A stretch of DNA of 64,000 nt from Dipetalonema caudispina (Eukaryota > Nematoda > Chromadorea > Rhabditida > Onchocercidae), in the NCBI GenBank assembly GCA_013365325.1, contig JABVXV010000086.1, forward strand, positions 124,001 through 188,000, given 5' to 3'. Made by a program: the position numbers and the translations under genes. Below the pieces are notes generated by a model that searched no databases, was not told where the DNA came from, and worked only from the letters and a program-made list of their open reading frames with translations. Shown piece after piece: positions 24,856-39,700 of the stretch (the stretch's first letter is position 1; every line of letters begins with the position of its first letter).

Positions 24856-27033
24856 CTATACTGTTGGCAAATTGATGAGTGTATTTTGATTATTTGGTAA
24901 ATACACAACATTTCGAGACTTCGCCATCTTTTCAGCTATTTCTTCTGCAGCTTCAATTTTCCGTAACTCAATTAACCCGTCACCAGCTTCTTTGAATGCC
25001 TGCAATAATCTCTCTAATACTATCCACAATTCATTATATCGTTGCATTCTCTTCAAAATGTATGGACAAATGACATTGTTTAGAAGCAGTTACAAAAACC
25101 AATAAGCATTTCATGGCTTCGTGTTTCAAGTTACGCCTCCCAAGCTGTTACTGGTTACAATCCCTCACCTGAGCTAAGAGCTTAGCTGCCTGTGCATCAC
25201 CTTCAGCAGTCGTTATAGCTGCAACTTTCATCTGTTCTGCTGTTTCGACAAGATAACGAGCTTTTTCAGCTTCTTGCTGTGCCACCTGTTTCATCTCTAC
25301 AGCCTCTGTAAATTCTCGTCCGAAAGACAGATGCGTCTGTAAATTTTTCACAAATTTTAAAATGTAGAAAATTGAATACATAGTTCAACTGAATTCCAAA
25401 ACATAGGAAAATGTACAAATGCAGTCTTTTGTTGTCCAGTCATCTACATCAGTATGGGACTCGGTAGTACTGACGGAATGGTGGATCTCTGTGCTATTAT
25501 TGCTGTACATATAGTAAAGGAATGAATCTGGTATTTCCTGATATCGCTTAATCACTGCCTTTTTGTCATCACAACTAAATGTTCAACGTAAATGCCATAA
25601 CACATAAAAAGGTTTCATCGCACTTACAATGGCAATATCATCTAATAAAATGCCGAATTGTTTGGCTCTTTCTGATAATTCAAGAGAAACTCTATGACTG
25701 ACACTTTCTCGTTGTGTAATCATTTCGTGTGCATCGAACTGCGCCTGAAATTAAACCTGGATATTTTTTGAAGTATATTTTCTCGGAAGATTCTGATAAA
25801 TAATCCTAACACAACAACAACACATATGAAAACAAGACAAATACGGACGATTTACCACAAAGTTTGGTTGGAAAGAGTATTCTAATCTCTTTTAAGAAAC
25901 TCACATATGGAAGCAAGCAGCATGCACGCAGTTCTGTTGATGAAGGACTAGTTGTATCTTTAAATGCAATAGGTTAATACTTTAAGATATGATTACTTAC
26001 CACGACAGCTTTCAAAACTTCATTTGTAATTGAAGGTAGTACTCTCTCTGCATAATCACGTCCAATGTTCAAATATATGTTCGGTAATTTGTTCGGTTCA
26101 GGTCGATGTAATATTCTCAATGTTATTTGCACATTTTGCAAATCTAAAATAAAACTGGTACAAAAAAATCTTTCCATTCAGTTACATTCCTTAAAAAAAT
26201 TCATGTGCTATTCCAGACTACTACGAGAATTTATTCATTCAATTTAAGTGCTCCTCCTTATTCTCCTTAGTCTATTTTAAAATCATAAAAGAAAAACAAA
26301 AAGAGAAAAGATATTCTACCTTTACTTCCTGTAATCGTGGAGACAACTCTTGGGGTCGACCGAATATCAAAAATGATTGGTTTTTGGATTCCTGGAATCA
26401 GCATATGAGTCCCTTCGCCAATAACGTCAGGTTTTACTCCAGTAAAACGATCAAAGATAACAGCTCGTTGTCCACCGTCAACTGTAATGAAAGAAGATTT
26501 ATTCATAATTTCTATATTTTTCAAATTCTCAAAAAACATTATCCGATCACTCCTATAGCATATTTCCAAAACCTTCAGTATGAGACAACTAAACTATATT
26601 CAGCTGAGAGAGAAACGAACTAGCGGTTCTAACTTTTCATTTTTTACTTTATCCTTTTTAACTCCTTGATTTTTCAACACTTGTCTGTTTAATGTTTTAG
26701 AATTTTATTTGAAATATTCATTAATAACGCAAAAAAGTATTTCAACAAATAAAGCTTTTACATTAAATATCTAAAATTTGCTTCCTAATTAAGCATTAGT
26801 AGCTTGCCTACAACATTATTTCTACTCACTACTCTTCCCTAAACTATCCCTACAAAAGCATTAAAATTCAGCGCTATATTCTAAGCTAACTGCTGACAAA
26901 AGATTCATGAAGCTATGAAAAGCCATGAAAACAAACCGTTATACAGTGCTTTTGTTACCACTCCAGCGCCAACGGCCATTGTAGCACCAAGTTGGATCAA
27001 ACGCTTCATCAATTTCTCTCCCACTGCTCCCAT
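24856..27033 (-). CDS. phb-1: Prohibitin-1 (mitochondrial inner membrane)
   Basis: Six exons: 26937-27033, 26320-26481, 26001-26143, 25628-25744, 25169-25336, 24856-24999; 276 residues, the usual PHB1 length. PHB1 assembles with PHB2 into a ring complex in the mitochondrial inner membrane that acts as scaffold and regulator of AAA proteases. An N-terminal hydrophobic anchor ([15 protein letters not shown]) is followed by the SPFH/PHB domain, with [13 protein letters not shown], the [12 protein letters not shown] loop and [13 protein letters not shown]. Then comes a C-terminal coiled coil ([21 protein letters not shown]) and the PHB1-type ending TLINLP. The ATG sits 18 bases after an AG acceptor. 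rpl-27A is divergent across a 1.3 kb spacer, and eIF2-alpha lies downstream on the same strand, possibly cotranscribed. Confidence 0.97.
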
Positions 27034-27051
27034 TCTTCTTTTTTTCTCTTT

Positions 27052-27058
27052 CTACAAT
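27052..27058 (-). promoter_or_regulatory. Candidate trans-splice acceptor of prohibitin-1
   Basis: Minus-strand TATTGTAG ends at 27052, leaving an 18-base purine-rich leader before the ATG. Consistent with spliced-leader addition; not provable from DNA. Confidence 0.45.
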
Positions 27059-28298
27059 AAAAATAAATCATCATTAAATAAAGCTCGAAACATAGCAAAC
27101 CACATCATGAAATGAAAAGTCTAACTTTTTTTTTTCCGTCATCATCACGACTAATATGTCAATTGGCAAAATACTATCTAGCAAACAAAAACCATTTTGC
27201 TGTCCTCTGTCCCATAATAGTGCTATTTTCACTTGATAATTAATAGGTATGCATCAAAAACTATGTATCTTATCCTAAAACTATGTATCTAAACTCCAAA
27301 TCAAATTGCTGAGCTCGCATTATGAGAACTTTACGAATGATTCTAGAGATCAACAATAAATTGTTCCAGAGAAAGAGAGACAGGGAAATATCCAAGAAAT
27401 TGCAGGAACTTTACATAAAGAGGGATAATTGAAGGATATGAGGTATGATTATCTCATATCGATTAATTTTGTACAGATGATCCGTAAATTCAATGAAAGG
27501 TTACGAAACATACAATCCAATGATCCTCGCTCATTATACATGACAGCATATAAATCCATACAATAAAATCCATCAAAAGGAAGAGATCACAAATAATTTA
27601 ATTGATTCATATTAAAGGAAAAGTCGTATATAATTCAATTTATTCACATTAAAATATTGATATGATGTAATTTGTAATTCAAATAACGATCTTTATCATG
27701 AAAATTTAGCTCATGTTTGTGAGACCTAAACTTCTCAGGTAAGCCTAATCATGTTGTAATCTTTTTATAATATACATATTCGTATGCATTTTAATATACC
27801 TAACGTGTTATCAGTATAAATTTAAAGTATATGAAAAGATGAAATTTTAAACAAAACTCATTCAACTATCCCTTCGTACTTCTCTCTAAGATGACTCGAT
27901 GAGAATTAAATGTGAAGCTAAAAAAAAAATCATTCCTTCAGGTGGGATTTCATTTTCATATGCATGGTCTGAAATGGTTCGATAAGTTGGTTTTTGGGAT
28001 GATAGGTGGATGTGGTTGAGGGTATGATAGTTAGGGGAAAGGTTAGGTAAAATACTATGACTATTGCGTAGTTTACATTTGATAAGGATTATATATAATT
28101 TCTATTCATAGCATATTATATTCTGATACTGTTACATGTAGGATTAATTGTCGTAGAAGTTAACCTAAGTTATGTAACTGTGTTCTCTGATCGAGATATT
28201 TGAGATGTTTTACGATGAAGTTTTTAAGTAATTTCTAAAGAATTTTAGTCGATTGTTGAATGATTGGTTTTCTTTTTTTTTTACTTTTTTTTTTTTAC
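27059..28298. other. Divergent upstream region shared by phb-1 and rpl-27A
   Basis: A 1.2 kb non-coding interval between the minus-strand prohibitin and plus-strand L27a starts. It must hold the promoters of both housekeeping genes. No canonical TATA element or coding segment was recognised. A short direct repeat (AAAACTATGTATCT, twice) lies at 27255-27291. Confidence 0.6.
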
Positions 28299-28305
28299 TT
28301 TACAG
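28299..28305 (+). promoter_or_regulatory. Candidate trans-splice acceptor of rpl-27A
   Basis: A long T-rich tract ends in CTTTACAG at 28305, ten bases before the ATG. This is a near-ideal nematode acceptor with no cis exon upstream. Confidence 0.6.
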
Positions 28306-28315
28306 AGTTTGAAGA

Positions 28316-29388
28316 ATGGCTACATCAAAGAAGAAGACAAGGAAACTAAGAGGTCATGTGTCGCATGGACATGGACGTATCGGGAAACACCGTAAACATC
28401 CAGGTGGTAGAGGTAATGCAGGTGGTCAACATCATCACCGTATCAATTTTGACAAATACCATCCGGGTTATTTTGGAAAGGTTTACATTATTGCTTACTT
28501 TTTGTATAGTATTTTTATCATCTTGTTGTTCTGTTAAGGTATTACGTTATCATTGCACTCTTCCAGAGCTTAACCAATTTCGTCAGAAGAAGATATGGAT
28601 AGTTTGTCTTTTCACCACTTAGAATTCTTTCTGCTCCCTATACCTTATTTTGTAATGTCGACTGAAGATGGATTTAACAAGTTAGATAGTGTAGAAATAT
28701 TTGTATGTCGCCATTTTCTCTCGTAATGGCGGCATATAGATGTTGCTATACTTAACACGTAGTGCGATACCTGATAAACAGATATCGCACTATGCGTTGA
28801 GTATAGTAACATACTTATACAAGAGACAAGCAGCTGTAAATGTGTTACGTATCTTTAAATTTTTAAACTAACACAAGTGATTTCGATCCTGTGTGAGAAA
28901 TAAGCGGACTTTGTTTCACCTTTTTAGGATTGTTTAATAGTTAGAACGCAGTCAATTGTCAAATAGATTGGAGGTGAAGCTTAAAATGCTTGCACCGGAA
29001 ACTCATGAATGACTGGATGGTAATGTAGATCATCTGAGTGTAGACGATCTTGTTTTCGCATATTTGAGATATTTGAATATATCTGGAGCATATTAAATAA
29101 TTCTTTTAGGTTGGTATGCGAAATTTTCATCTGAGGCGTAACCGACTCTACTGCCCGACAGTAAACGTTGATAAGTTGTGGTCACTGGTATCGGAGAATT
29201 TGCGGAAAGTCTATGCGGAAAAGAAAGATAAGGCTCCAGTAATCGATGTCGTCCGAGCTGGGTATTTCAAAGTTCTTGGCAAAGGCCTTCTACCGAAACA
29301 GCCTGTTATAGTCAAAGCGAAATATTTCTCACATTCAGCTGAACAGAAAATCAAGGCAGTAGGTGGTGCCTGTGTATTGGTTGCTTGA
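28316..29388 (+). CDS. rpl-27A: 60S ribosomal protein L27a (uL15)
   Basis: Two exons, 28316-28480 and 29110-29388, phase 0 across a 629-bp intron; 147 residues, matching the family. L27a is a structural protein of the large ribosomal subunit. The N-terminus is basic and Gly/His-rich ([20 protein letters not shown], then GGQHHHR), followed by [11 protein letters not shown] across the splice junction. The C-terminal part includes [27 protein letters not shown] and the conserved end VGGACVLVA. The intron carries two hairpins (separate entries). rla-1 follows 503 bp downstream on the same strand. Confidence 0.98.
28704..28736. other. Small hairpin in rpl-27A intron
   Basis: Arms 28704-28715 and 28725-28736 pair over 12 positions (one G:U), around the core CGCCATT/AATGGCG, with a 9-nt loop. 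It lies three bases before the larger hairpin. Confidence 0.7.
28740..28812. ncRNA. Long hairpin in rpl-27A intron, pre-miRNA-like
   Basis: Arms 28740-28773 and 28779-28812 are inverted repeats of 34 nt around a 5-nt loop (ATAAA). On the plus strand five positions differ from perfect pairing: three become G:U pairs and two are A:C mismatches. Total 73 nt, sense to the host intron. Size and pairing fit a nematode pre-miRNA, but a small inverted-repeat element would look the same, and the loop is short. No known miRNA seed was recognised. The inverted repeat is certain; the ncRNA call is tentative. Confidence 0.4.
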
Positions 29389-29818
29389 GAATTTTAATGT
29401 CTTTTCATTTTGTATTTGTTATTGTTTCAATAAGATTAAATGTTATGATTTGAAAGTGGTTGTCTGGATTGGTCGTTTATTCGACTTAAACTTTTATTTA
29501 TTATTTATTACTGTCAATTATGTGCGTAAGTTCGGTAGGTAAAATAGGTCTTGAAAGGTTTGCAATTCTTTCTTGAAATTGACGGTTGGAACATGGATTC
29601 TTTAATTTAGGCAGCGGCTTTTGGAGAGACATTACTGGGTACTGCTATTTATAATAGTTTTTATGTGATCAGATATTAGTAAGATCCATATTATAGGTTC
29701 CCATAAAATGGGTTTGGCATGTGATAGTTTGAGCAATTATGTTTTTTTTTGAAATCCCATTACAGTGGAATGAAGATAGGTTATCGATTTGAATAAGTTT
29801 AATGTTTTCTTCAATGTT

Positions 29819-29825
29819 ACTTCAG
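29819..29825 (+). promoter_or_regulatory. Candidate trans-splice acceptor of rla-1
   Basis: TTACTTCAG ends at 29825, 66 bases before the rla-1 ATG and 437 bases after the rpl-27A stop. This suits either an independent leader site or a downstream-operon position. Confidence 0.4.
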
Positions 29826-29891
29826 ACAAAGTGCATTGTCCTCAAATAGAGCTAAGGCTTAATAGCGACGTGTACTTATTAAAGAGGAAAA

Positions 29892-30480
29892 ATGGCAAAC
29901 CAGGAATTGGCATGCGTTTATGCGGCACTTATTTTGCAAGATGATGAAGTTGCAATCACTGGTGATAAGATTTCAACTATCTTGAAGGCTGCACATGTTG
30001 AAGTAGAACCATTCTGGCCAGGATTGTTTGCTAAGGCCCTGGAAGGAGTTGATGTGAAGGTACGCATAATAGTTTACGGGTTTTTATCACTTTTTATCAT
30101 TTTGATTTTCGGCAAAAGGGGAAGAGTGCGTGTGCGAGTCGCTGTTTTTCAATAAAAAATTTCGTTTTTTATGATAGAATGACAGGAAGGAGGAGAATGT
30201 GACATTATATCAACTCTTTTTTGAAATTTAAAGATTCCCGGTTCATGTTTCCATAAGCTCCTATGTTTCATTATCACTGTGACCTTTTCAGTCATTGATA
30301 ACTAACATCAGTTCAAGTGTTGGTAGTGGTGGTGGTGCAGCAGCGGGAGCGGCAGCACCTGCAGCAGCGGCAACAGCAGCACCTGCAGCAGCGGCTTCTG
30401 CAGAGGTGAAGGAAGATAAGAAAAAAGAAGAGCCAAAAGAGGAATCAGATGATGATATGGGTTTTGGTCTTTTCGACTAA
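29892..30480 (+). CDS. rla-1: 60S acidic ribosomal protein P1
   Basis: Two exons, 29892-30059 and 30292-30480, phase 0; 118 residues. P1 pairs with P2 on P0 to form the ribosomal stalk that recruits GTPase translation factors. The helical dimerisation domain is complete ([20 protein letters not shown], then [13 protein letters not shown], then [11 protein letters not shown]). It is followed by an Ala/Gly/Pro hinge and a Lys/Glu-rich segment ending in the invariant stalk tail [13 protein letters not shown]. It lies on the same strand as rpl-27A and may be cotranscribed with it; arl-13 converges from the right. Confidence 0.98.
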
Positions 30481-31500
30481 ATAACTTCTCATAAAACTTT
30501 TTATTTGTGCTTGTATTGTTGCCATTTTGAATCAAATTTGTTTATTTTTCTACTTTTCGCTTAAATGGTAAAGTTTGCATCATTTGGGAGTAGAACCTAT
30601 CCTGCAAGACACAAGTACCGGGGAATCAAAAATCACATTTTAGGAAGAATGGGCTAGGATACAGAGTAATTATATAGAAAGATTTGGACGCAATGTATGA
30701 TTAAAATTTACTTCTCGAGAAATAATAAGGATTTAGAGATAGGGAATTGGGCGAAGTTAGAAGGAGAGTAGAGGGCCATGTTTTTATCACCAACTTTCTA
30801 CATCGGGATGACATTGCATCGAGTTTCAGTCTAGAAAAATGCGAGCTAGGTATTTCTCGTGAAGAAGTTTACTGTTGAAGTTTTGAAGACGCTGAAGCTA
30901 TCTATAAAGAGATGGTTGCACATTTTTTTGGAGTCTCACTGGGCAGCTAATGGAATCTGGCAAAGGAAGTGTGAAATTAACTCTAAAAGCTATTTTATTC
31001 CAACATCTGGGAACCATATATTGATTGGATCTATATCTTCCTTCCTAAATTGTCCTTTTGCTCTAAATTTACTTAAATGCGTAAGGTTTTGGAAGGTTGA
31101 ATATTCTGACAATATCCCGTTTCCATGTGATTGTTGTCTCGACTAAAATATTTTGTCAAAACAAGGCATAGTTCATTTTAAACATTAAGGCACGAGATTT
31201 CTTGGACAGATGCAAAAAATCTAAATTGAGTCAATTCTCCTGTGAAGTGGTCGGACAGGACGCCTTGGTCGTTCCTTTGATATAACCGACATCGGCACAA
31301 GTTGAGTAATTCGGGCAGGTCTTGATGTCAATTGTAAGCCTGAAAACTACCAGAGCAATAGTTTGTGTCATGAGCTTGAACTACATTCGAAAGATTTTAA
31401 GATGAAAAATTGTCGAGATTACATTTTCATTGAGTAAATCCTGGCAAGTAAGTTCGGAATAAGCTAGTAATTCAAAGAAATGAAGCTTAAATATTCTAAT
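30481..31500. other. Convergent spacer between rla-1 and arl-13
   Basis: About 1 kb of relatively complex sequence with few homopolymers, holding the 3' ends of two converging genes. A plus-strand open frame (30859-31146) lacks an ATG and splice context and is not supported as a gene. Confidence 0.55.
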
Positions 31501-34092
<2,592 letters not shown>

Positions 34093-34095
34093 ACA

Positions 34096-34102
34096 CTAAT
34101 AA
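34096..34102 (-). promoter_or_regulatory. Candidate trans-splice acceptor of arl-13
   Basis: Minus-strand GTTATTAG ends at 34096, three bases before the ATG; no upstream coding exon is required. Confidence 0.5.
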
Positions 34103-36479
34103 CCAAAATTACCCGATGTAAGGATGATTTAGTTAGCAAAATTTATGCTCTTCAATCATTTATAAAATGACGATTAAGCATGAAAAAGCTGAAGAAGGAC
34201 AACCAAAATTGATTGTCATAGCAACGCTTTAAGCATCTCACCCATACCTTTACTCATTATTATTGGCAAGTAGACAAATCAAACAGGTAAGTGTACACAT
34301 TTATACGAATAATTTGTTAAAATTACTTATTATTCGCAAATCGTTTATCACATTTCCTTTCTTATAATATTCAAATTTTAATGAAATAATTAAAAGTTTT
34401 CAATAAATTTTAGTTTGCAGATTAAATTAATCCATATGTTATGCTTACAAGAAATATCAGAATTCCATCAATGCTTCCCAGTAAGTGAAATATACTTTTT
34501 AATTATTGTTATCACTAAAATTATATCAGTTGTACTTTTGAATTTTTCCAAGAATTTAAACAGAAATTTGAAGGGAAATCTGAAAAATGTGAAATTTACT
34601 ATTGTGTTTGCTTCTATTTTTACCGTTCAGTTTGAGGAAAGAAAAAAGTGCAAAATTAAAAAAACTTCACTTCAAACATAAACAATCTACTATTTCAAAT
34701 TAGTAAAGTCTTAGGAAATGCGACACAAATAATTAAATGTGCAAAACTGATAAATTAGAGTTAAGTAATTAGACAAAGAGAATTAAATAAATGAATAAAA
34801 ATTACAATCTCATTAATCTTATTTAATCTTTCTGAAACGAAGTTTGCAATATCGCGCTTGTTAATTGATTTATCATTTATACTCATTGTATCAGTAATAC
34901 TCAATTGGCAGCTCATCGAATTGCTTAATTTTTTTTTTTTTTTTTTTCTTCATTTCCTTTTTGTTTTTTCATACCATATGACCTTCCGCAATGTCCTTTG
35001 ACCCATTGCATTGTTGTAATCACTTGGATTTACATTTTCACATAAAGCAATTGATTGAATAGTTTCAGACCCTTCGGATTAAAGGCCAAAAATTTGTCCA
35101 ATAAATTATTCGTCCAAATTTGATAACAATTCCGCTATCATTTTTCTAGCAAACATATGGTAAGATTGGATGGAATGAATTTTTGTTGGAATTTTTCAAA
35201 TTTATAGAATTTCTTGTTAATTATAATTTTGAAAGTGCTTTTCTTCGTCAACTAAGCTATGAATTGCATGAACATTTTGGCCAAAGATACTTTTTTTTTT
35301 TTCTTCGTTTCAAAAAAAAAAAAAAGCTCACAATAGCAAAAATAACAGCAATTGATATTAGCCATAAATGGCGACAGAAATAATGAAATAATTAAAATAA
35401 TATTTCTCTGTTTCTAATCTTCGACGTATATGTACAATCAATTAATTAATTAAACAGAGAGAGAGAGAGAGAGTAAAAAAAAGAGCAATGCTTTCGATAC
35501 AAAAGAAAAAAAAAAAAACTATCAATTTCAAGATTTTACAGTAGCAGCATACAATGATGATAGTTATAAACCACAGTCGTAATCATGATAATAATAATAA
35601 GATTACAATAGTGGTAAAAAGATGCAACTAAAAAGCAATTAAGCATTTTTTTTTTTCTCATGGAAAAAATCATAATTAAATGATAATAGTGATGACGATG
35701 ATGATAATGATAGTGATAATAACAATAATAATTAGGTACAAATTCAATGTAATTATGCTTTTTCCATGAGGAAAAAAAAAAGAAAAATTATAAAAATAAA
35801 ATTGAATCGTTAAGAAGGAGCAAAATAAAAAAAAAAAAAAAAAAGAAGAAAAGTAAAGAAAAAGCGAAAAATTTTGAGAAGACACAAAGTAGATGAAGGC
35901 GATTTTCAATGAAATATTTTACAGCAAAAAAAAAAATTTAAACTTTTTAAATTCAAATTTGATTGGAAATATGCGAAATATAGCAATTATCATGAGATGT
36001 TTCATTGATGCTTCTATGTGTCAAATGGTAAATAATGCAAACCTAAATTTTACTTTAATTTTCCACTATTTAAAATTTGCTCAACTTATGTTCACTATCA
36101 TAATGTTTGCAAATTTTCATATAATTCAAAAGCTTTGTAGTTTATTGGAATTTACTACAATTACCTAATCATTTTTCACATTTTGAAATTATTCAATCTT
36201 TAATAAATTCTTTGTTCATATTGTGAGTAAATTATACATAGTGAAAAGTTGAAGAGATTTAGCAAAATTTCATTATCAAAAAAAATTAACAAAAAATAGC
36301 AAGAGAGACTAGAAAAAGAGGAAGAGGAGGAAGACAAAAAAAAAAAAAAAAAAAAAAAAACTAAATCAATGCAAACTTTTTCATATACAAATGAAATGAT
36401 GGAATGCAGTTAATTCCTCAGAGGAATTCATGAAAATTTACGTTTACTTTTCTCTTTCAAAAAATTTCCTCACTTTTTC

Positions 36480-36512
<33 letters not shown>

Positions 36513-36700
36513 CTTGATAAAAATTCTATTGATTTTAACAAAAATTTTCCATAACATAAAGAATTTCAAAATTATAAAAAAATAAAAAAATTGAAAATTT
36601 TGTCAAATTTTTTAATACACACATACACACATACACACACACACACATACAAAAAAAGAAAAAAAAAAGCAAAAAATAAAAAGAGAAATTTTACAAAAAA
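34103..36700. other. Spacer between arl-13 and tensin 3' end
   Basis: AT-rich, with T and A runs, a GA repeat near 35456-35474 and GAT/AAT triplet stretches near 35585-35735. Plus-strand open frames at 34415-34681 and 35893-36168 have no ATG or splice context worth supporting. It should contain the arl-13 promoter. Confidence 0.55.
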
Positions 36701-36706
36701 TTTATT
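36701..36706 (-). terminator. Poly(A) signal overlapping the tensin stop codon
   Basis: Minus-strand AATAAA begins at the last A of the TAA stop. If it is used, the 3' UTR would be only about 15-30 bases. Confidence 0.5.
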
Positions 36707-39700
36707 TATCTACGTCCCATCATAACTTTAGTGATAAAGTTTACAACAGCTGTAGCAGGTTGTTCAGGTTCTAATTCAGCAAAAATATGACATGTATTAT
36801 CAGTTCTTGAACCTATTTTACGTGCGACAAAAGCAAACATTCGAGCATTTTTCACATATTTTGTCATACTGCCTTCCAAGTATGAATTATCCCATCTGTA
36901 AATCAATCATTTTAATAATTTTTTTAAAAAAAAAAAACTGTACAACAAAGTAAGAGAAATAAAAATGACAAGTAATTTAATAATATCTCATTATTTTTTT
37001 AACAGATATATCATTCATTTAAATGTTAATTTGTAAAACATATCGAAATAACCATTATATTGGTAGAAAAAAAAAGAAGAAAATTAAATAGTTAACTTTG
37101 AAGAATAGAATAATTTCAATTCCAAAAGTTTATAATTTTAATTTATGATAATGTACTCTCAGTGAAATCATTTATAGAACAATTTAATTATTGCATTATA
37201 TGCAATGGATAAATAAAATTATTAATAAAGTAATATGGGAAGTTCACGATATCAAATTTAAATTTCATACCTTCGATCGGAAGGATCCAAACCGGCATAT
37301 GTAACGGATTGTACAGGATAGTGCCGCCTGAAGAATAGTCGCCTTGTGTTATCCGTTATTGTGACACCTTGAGCTGATACCTGTAACAGTATCAGATGTA
37401 ATTAATCAGTAATAAATTCCAAAAAATCAATAATTCTCGAGAAGATTATCAGAAAGTTCATAATAATACTAATTATATCTTATCTATAAATTTCAATAAT
37501 ATGGTATGCTAATGAGATTAGCATTACAAAGCAGAAAAAATGGAGATGATTTGTTTGCTTTACAATTTTGCTACATGTTAATTTTTTTTTTTTTTAAAAA
37601 AAAACGACTAAATTAGCATATGTGACAGTTGAATTAAATTCGAAATTTTGATAAATAGAAAGCATAACTATGCAAACAGTAGCAGGAAATGCTATGATAC
37701 ATAAATATCGAATATGAAAATTAACACATCGGTTGACATTTTTTTCCATTCATCCCTCTCTCTCTCTCTCTCTCTCTCTTTCTCTATCTCTCCCTCTGTT
37801 TCTTCTTCTTTTTGATCGTTTTGTCTTAGTATCGTTTCAGCGATAAATGGAAAATATTTAAAAATTTCATTAATTATACTCTCAAGATATCATTATTCCC
37901 CTTTTTGATTGAATAAATTGAAATTAACTTATCGTTAGGATGTGTTTATTTCGATATGAAATAAATTGGAAAAGTTAGAGAACAAATTATTTCATTATAT
38001 TATTCTATAACTTAAATTAATATGAACAAATAAGCATATGCAAAAATATGAATTAATAATTGCTAAAAGAGGTTTAAATATTTCACTAAATTATACATTT
38101 ATTATTTATTATTATTATGGATAATTGGGTAAACTTTTAGAATTTTAAAAATTAAACAAATTTATACCTTTCATGCTGAGCAAATTGCTATATTTTGATC
38201 TATCAAAAATTTTGCATATTAATTAAATAATTATCATGATAGCAATCAAATATGATAAATTCAATTAATACAAAGTGAAATTGACAAATTGAAATATATT
38301 GAAGAGTGTAACCGATTTAATGGCCATGAACTATTCCAGTGAACTCATTAATAACTGCACTTCTGAATGAAATAAACATTGATCGTTTCAGTTTAAATAG
38401 TTAATCAAACAGAAAACTAAAAATTAATACTCAAAGAAGGAAAAAAAAAACTCAATTAACATTTATCCCTGCAAAAGTTTATGCAAAAAAGAAAGAAAAA
38501 AAAAAATGGTATAGATTGGATATGATAAATAAAAACATGAATTAAACTTTAAAATTTTTAAATTTTAATTGGAATATAAAAGAGAAAAATTATTCCTAGC
38601 ATAATATGATAAGCAATTAGTTTCCTACTACCTCTAAAATGATATATGTACGTGAAAAGTTGTCAAATTACTTAAATGAAAGATCAACAAATTATGGATT
38701 GGATTGGATAAATGTAAGTTAAATTTGAATCAAATTCAAAAATTTTCGAATTTCAATTGAATTATACACTTTTATTATTGTGTTTCTGATTTTCTGATTT
38801 CATTTTATATTTATAGAAAAGATAAAAAGCTAGATCTATATCTCTTACCTTTCCCTGATATATCATAAATCGTCTATATCAGTACAAAATCAAAAGAGAA
38901 CATAAAAATGAACCATATAATTATTGGCTATGACCTTTACGATTCCTTTACAGATGTTAAATTAATCATAGATGGCGATTATCTTGTTCAAAAAGATGGG
39001 ATAAATAAACAATTAGACTGATGTAATCTTCTTAATACAACATATTTTAGAAAATACTAAAAGTTTAAAATTTAAAGTAAAGCTTAAATTCTTAAATTTT
39101 AAAATTTGTTAATGTTACACGAATCATTTAATTGATAGATATCATTTCATCCTACATTTTTACTACCTTTAAATTTAAGAAATGATTGATTGATTGAAAT
39201 TGAAAATTGTTATGAGATTTGTTTCAGCATTAAACTTTACAAATATTTTTAAAGAATTAAATTAGTACTTGCCTTGAAATGTACTGAAACAGGTTGTACC
39301 ATTTTTTGTTTGAGAAGTTCGAAAGTTTGATCGATACAACGTCGGGCAGCTTCAGGTCCGGTTAAAGATTCGGTATCCAATGAAACGACATATGTTACAT
39401 TACATGCTGTAAAATTTTTCAAGGAAAATTTTCAAATTTTTTTTCTCTTCATCAATAGACATGTGAAAAAAAGGCAAAATAAAAAAAAAAAAGATAAAGA
39501 AATATTAAAACAATAACTTTCATTTTTTTTTAAATTCAATCAGAGAAAATTTTTTCATCCCTAATAATTTATAGCAATTTTACGGAATGTATTTACAACA
39601 GGCAAATGAAATCGTAGAATAAATCAAATTACTGGCATATTTTTCATTAATTTTTCTTGGCTACTCTAGGCTATGTAAATAAGATTGGAAAAAGTGGAAG

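Noticed and set aside
28316..28622. Second frame of the rpl-27A first exon
   Set aside because: Shadow of the ribosomal protein frame running into its intron.
28704..28812. H/ACA snoRNA in the rpl-27A intron
   Set aside because: Two hairpins in tandem are suggestive, but the stems have no internal pocket, the first is too short, and no clear H box lies between them.
30859..31146. 95-codon plus-strand frame after rla-1
   Set aside because: Starts with GTG, lacks splice signals and recognisable domain; lies where converging 3' UTRs are expected.
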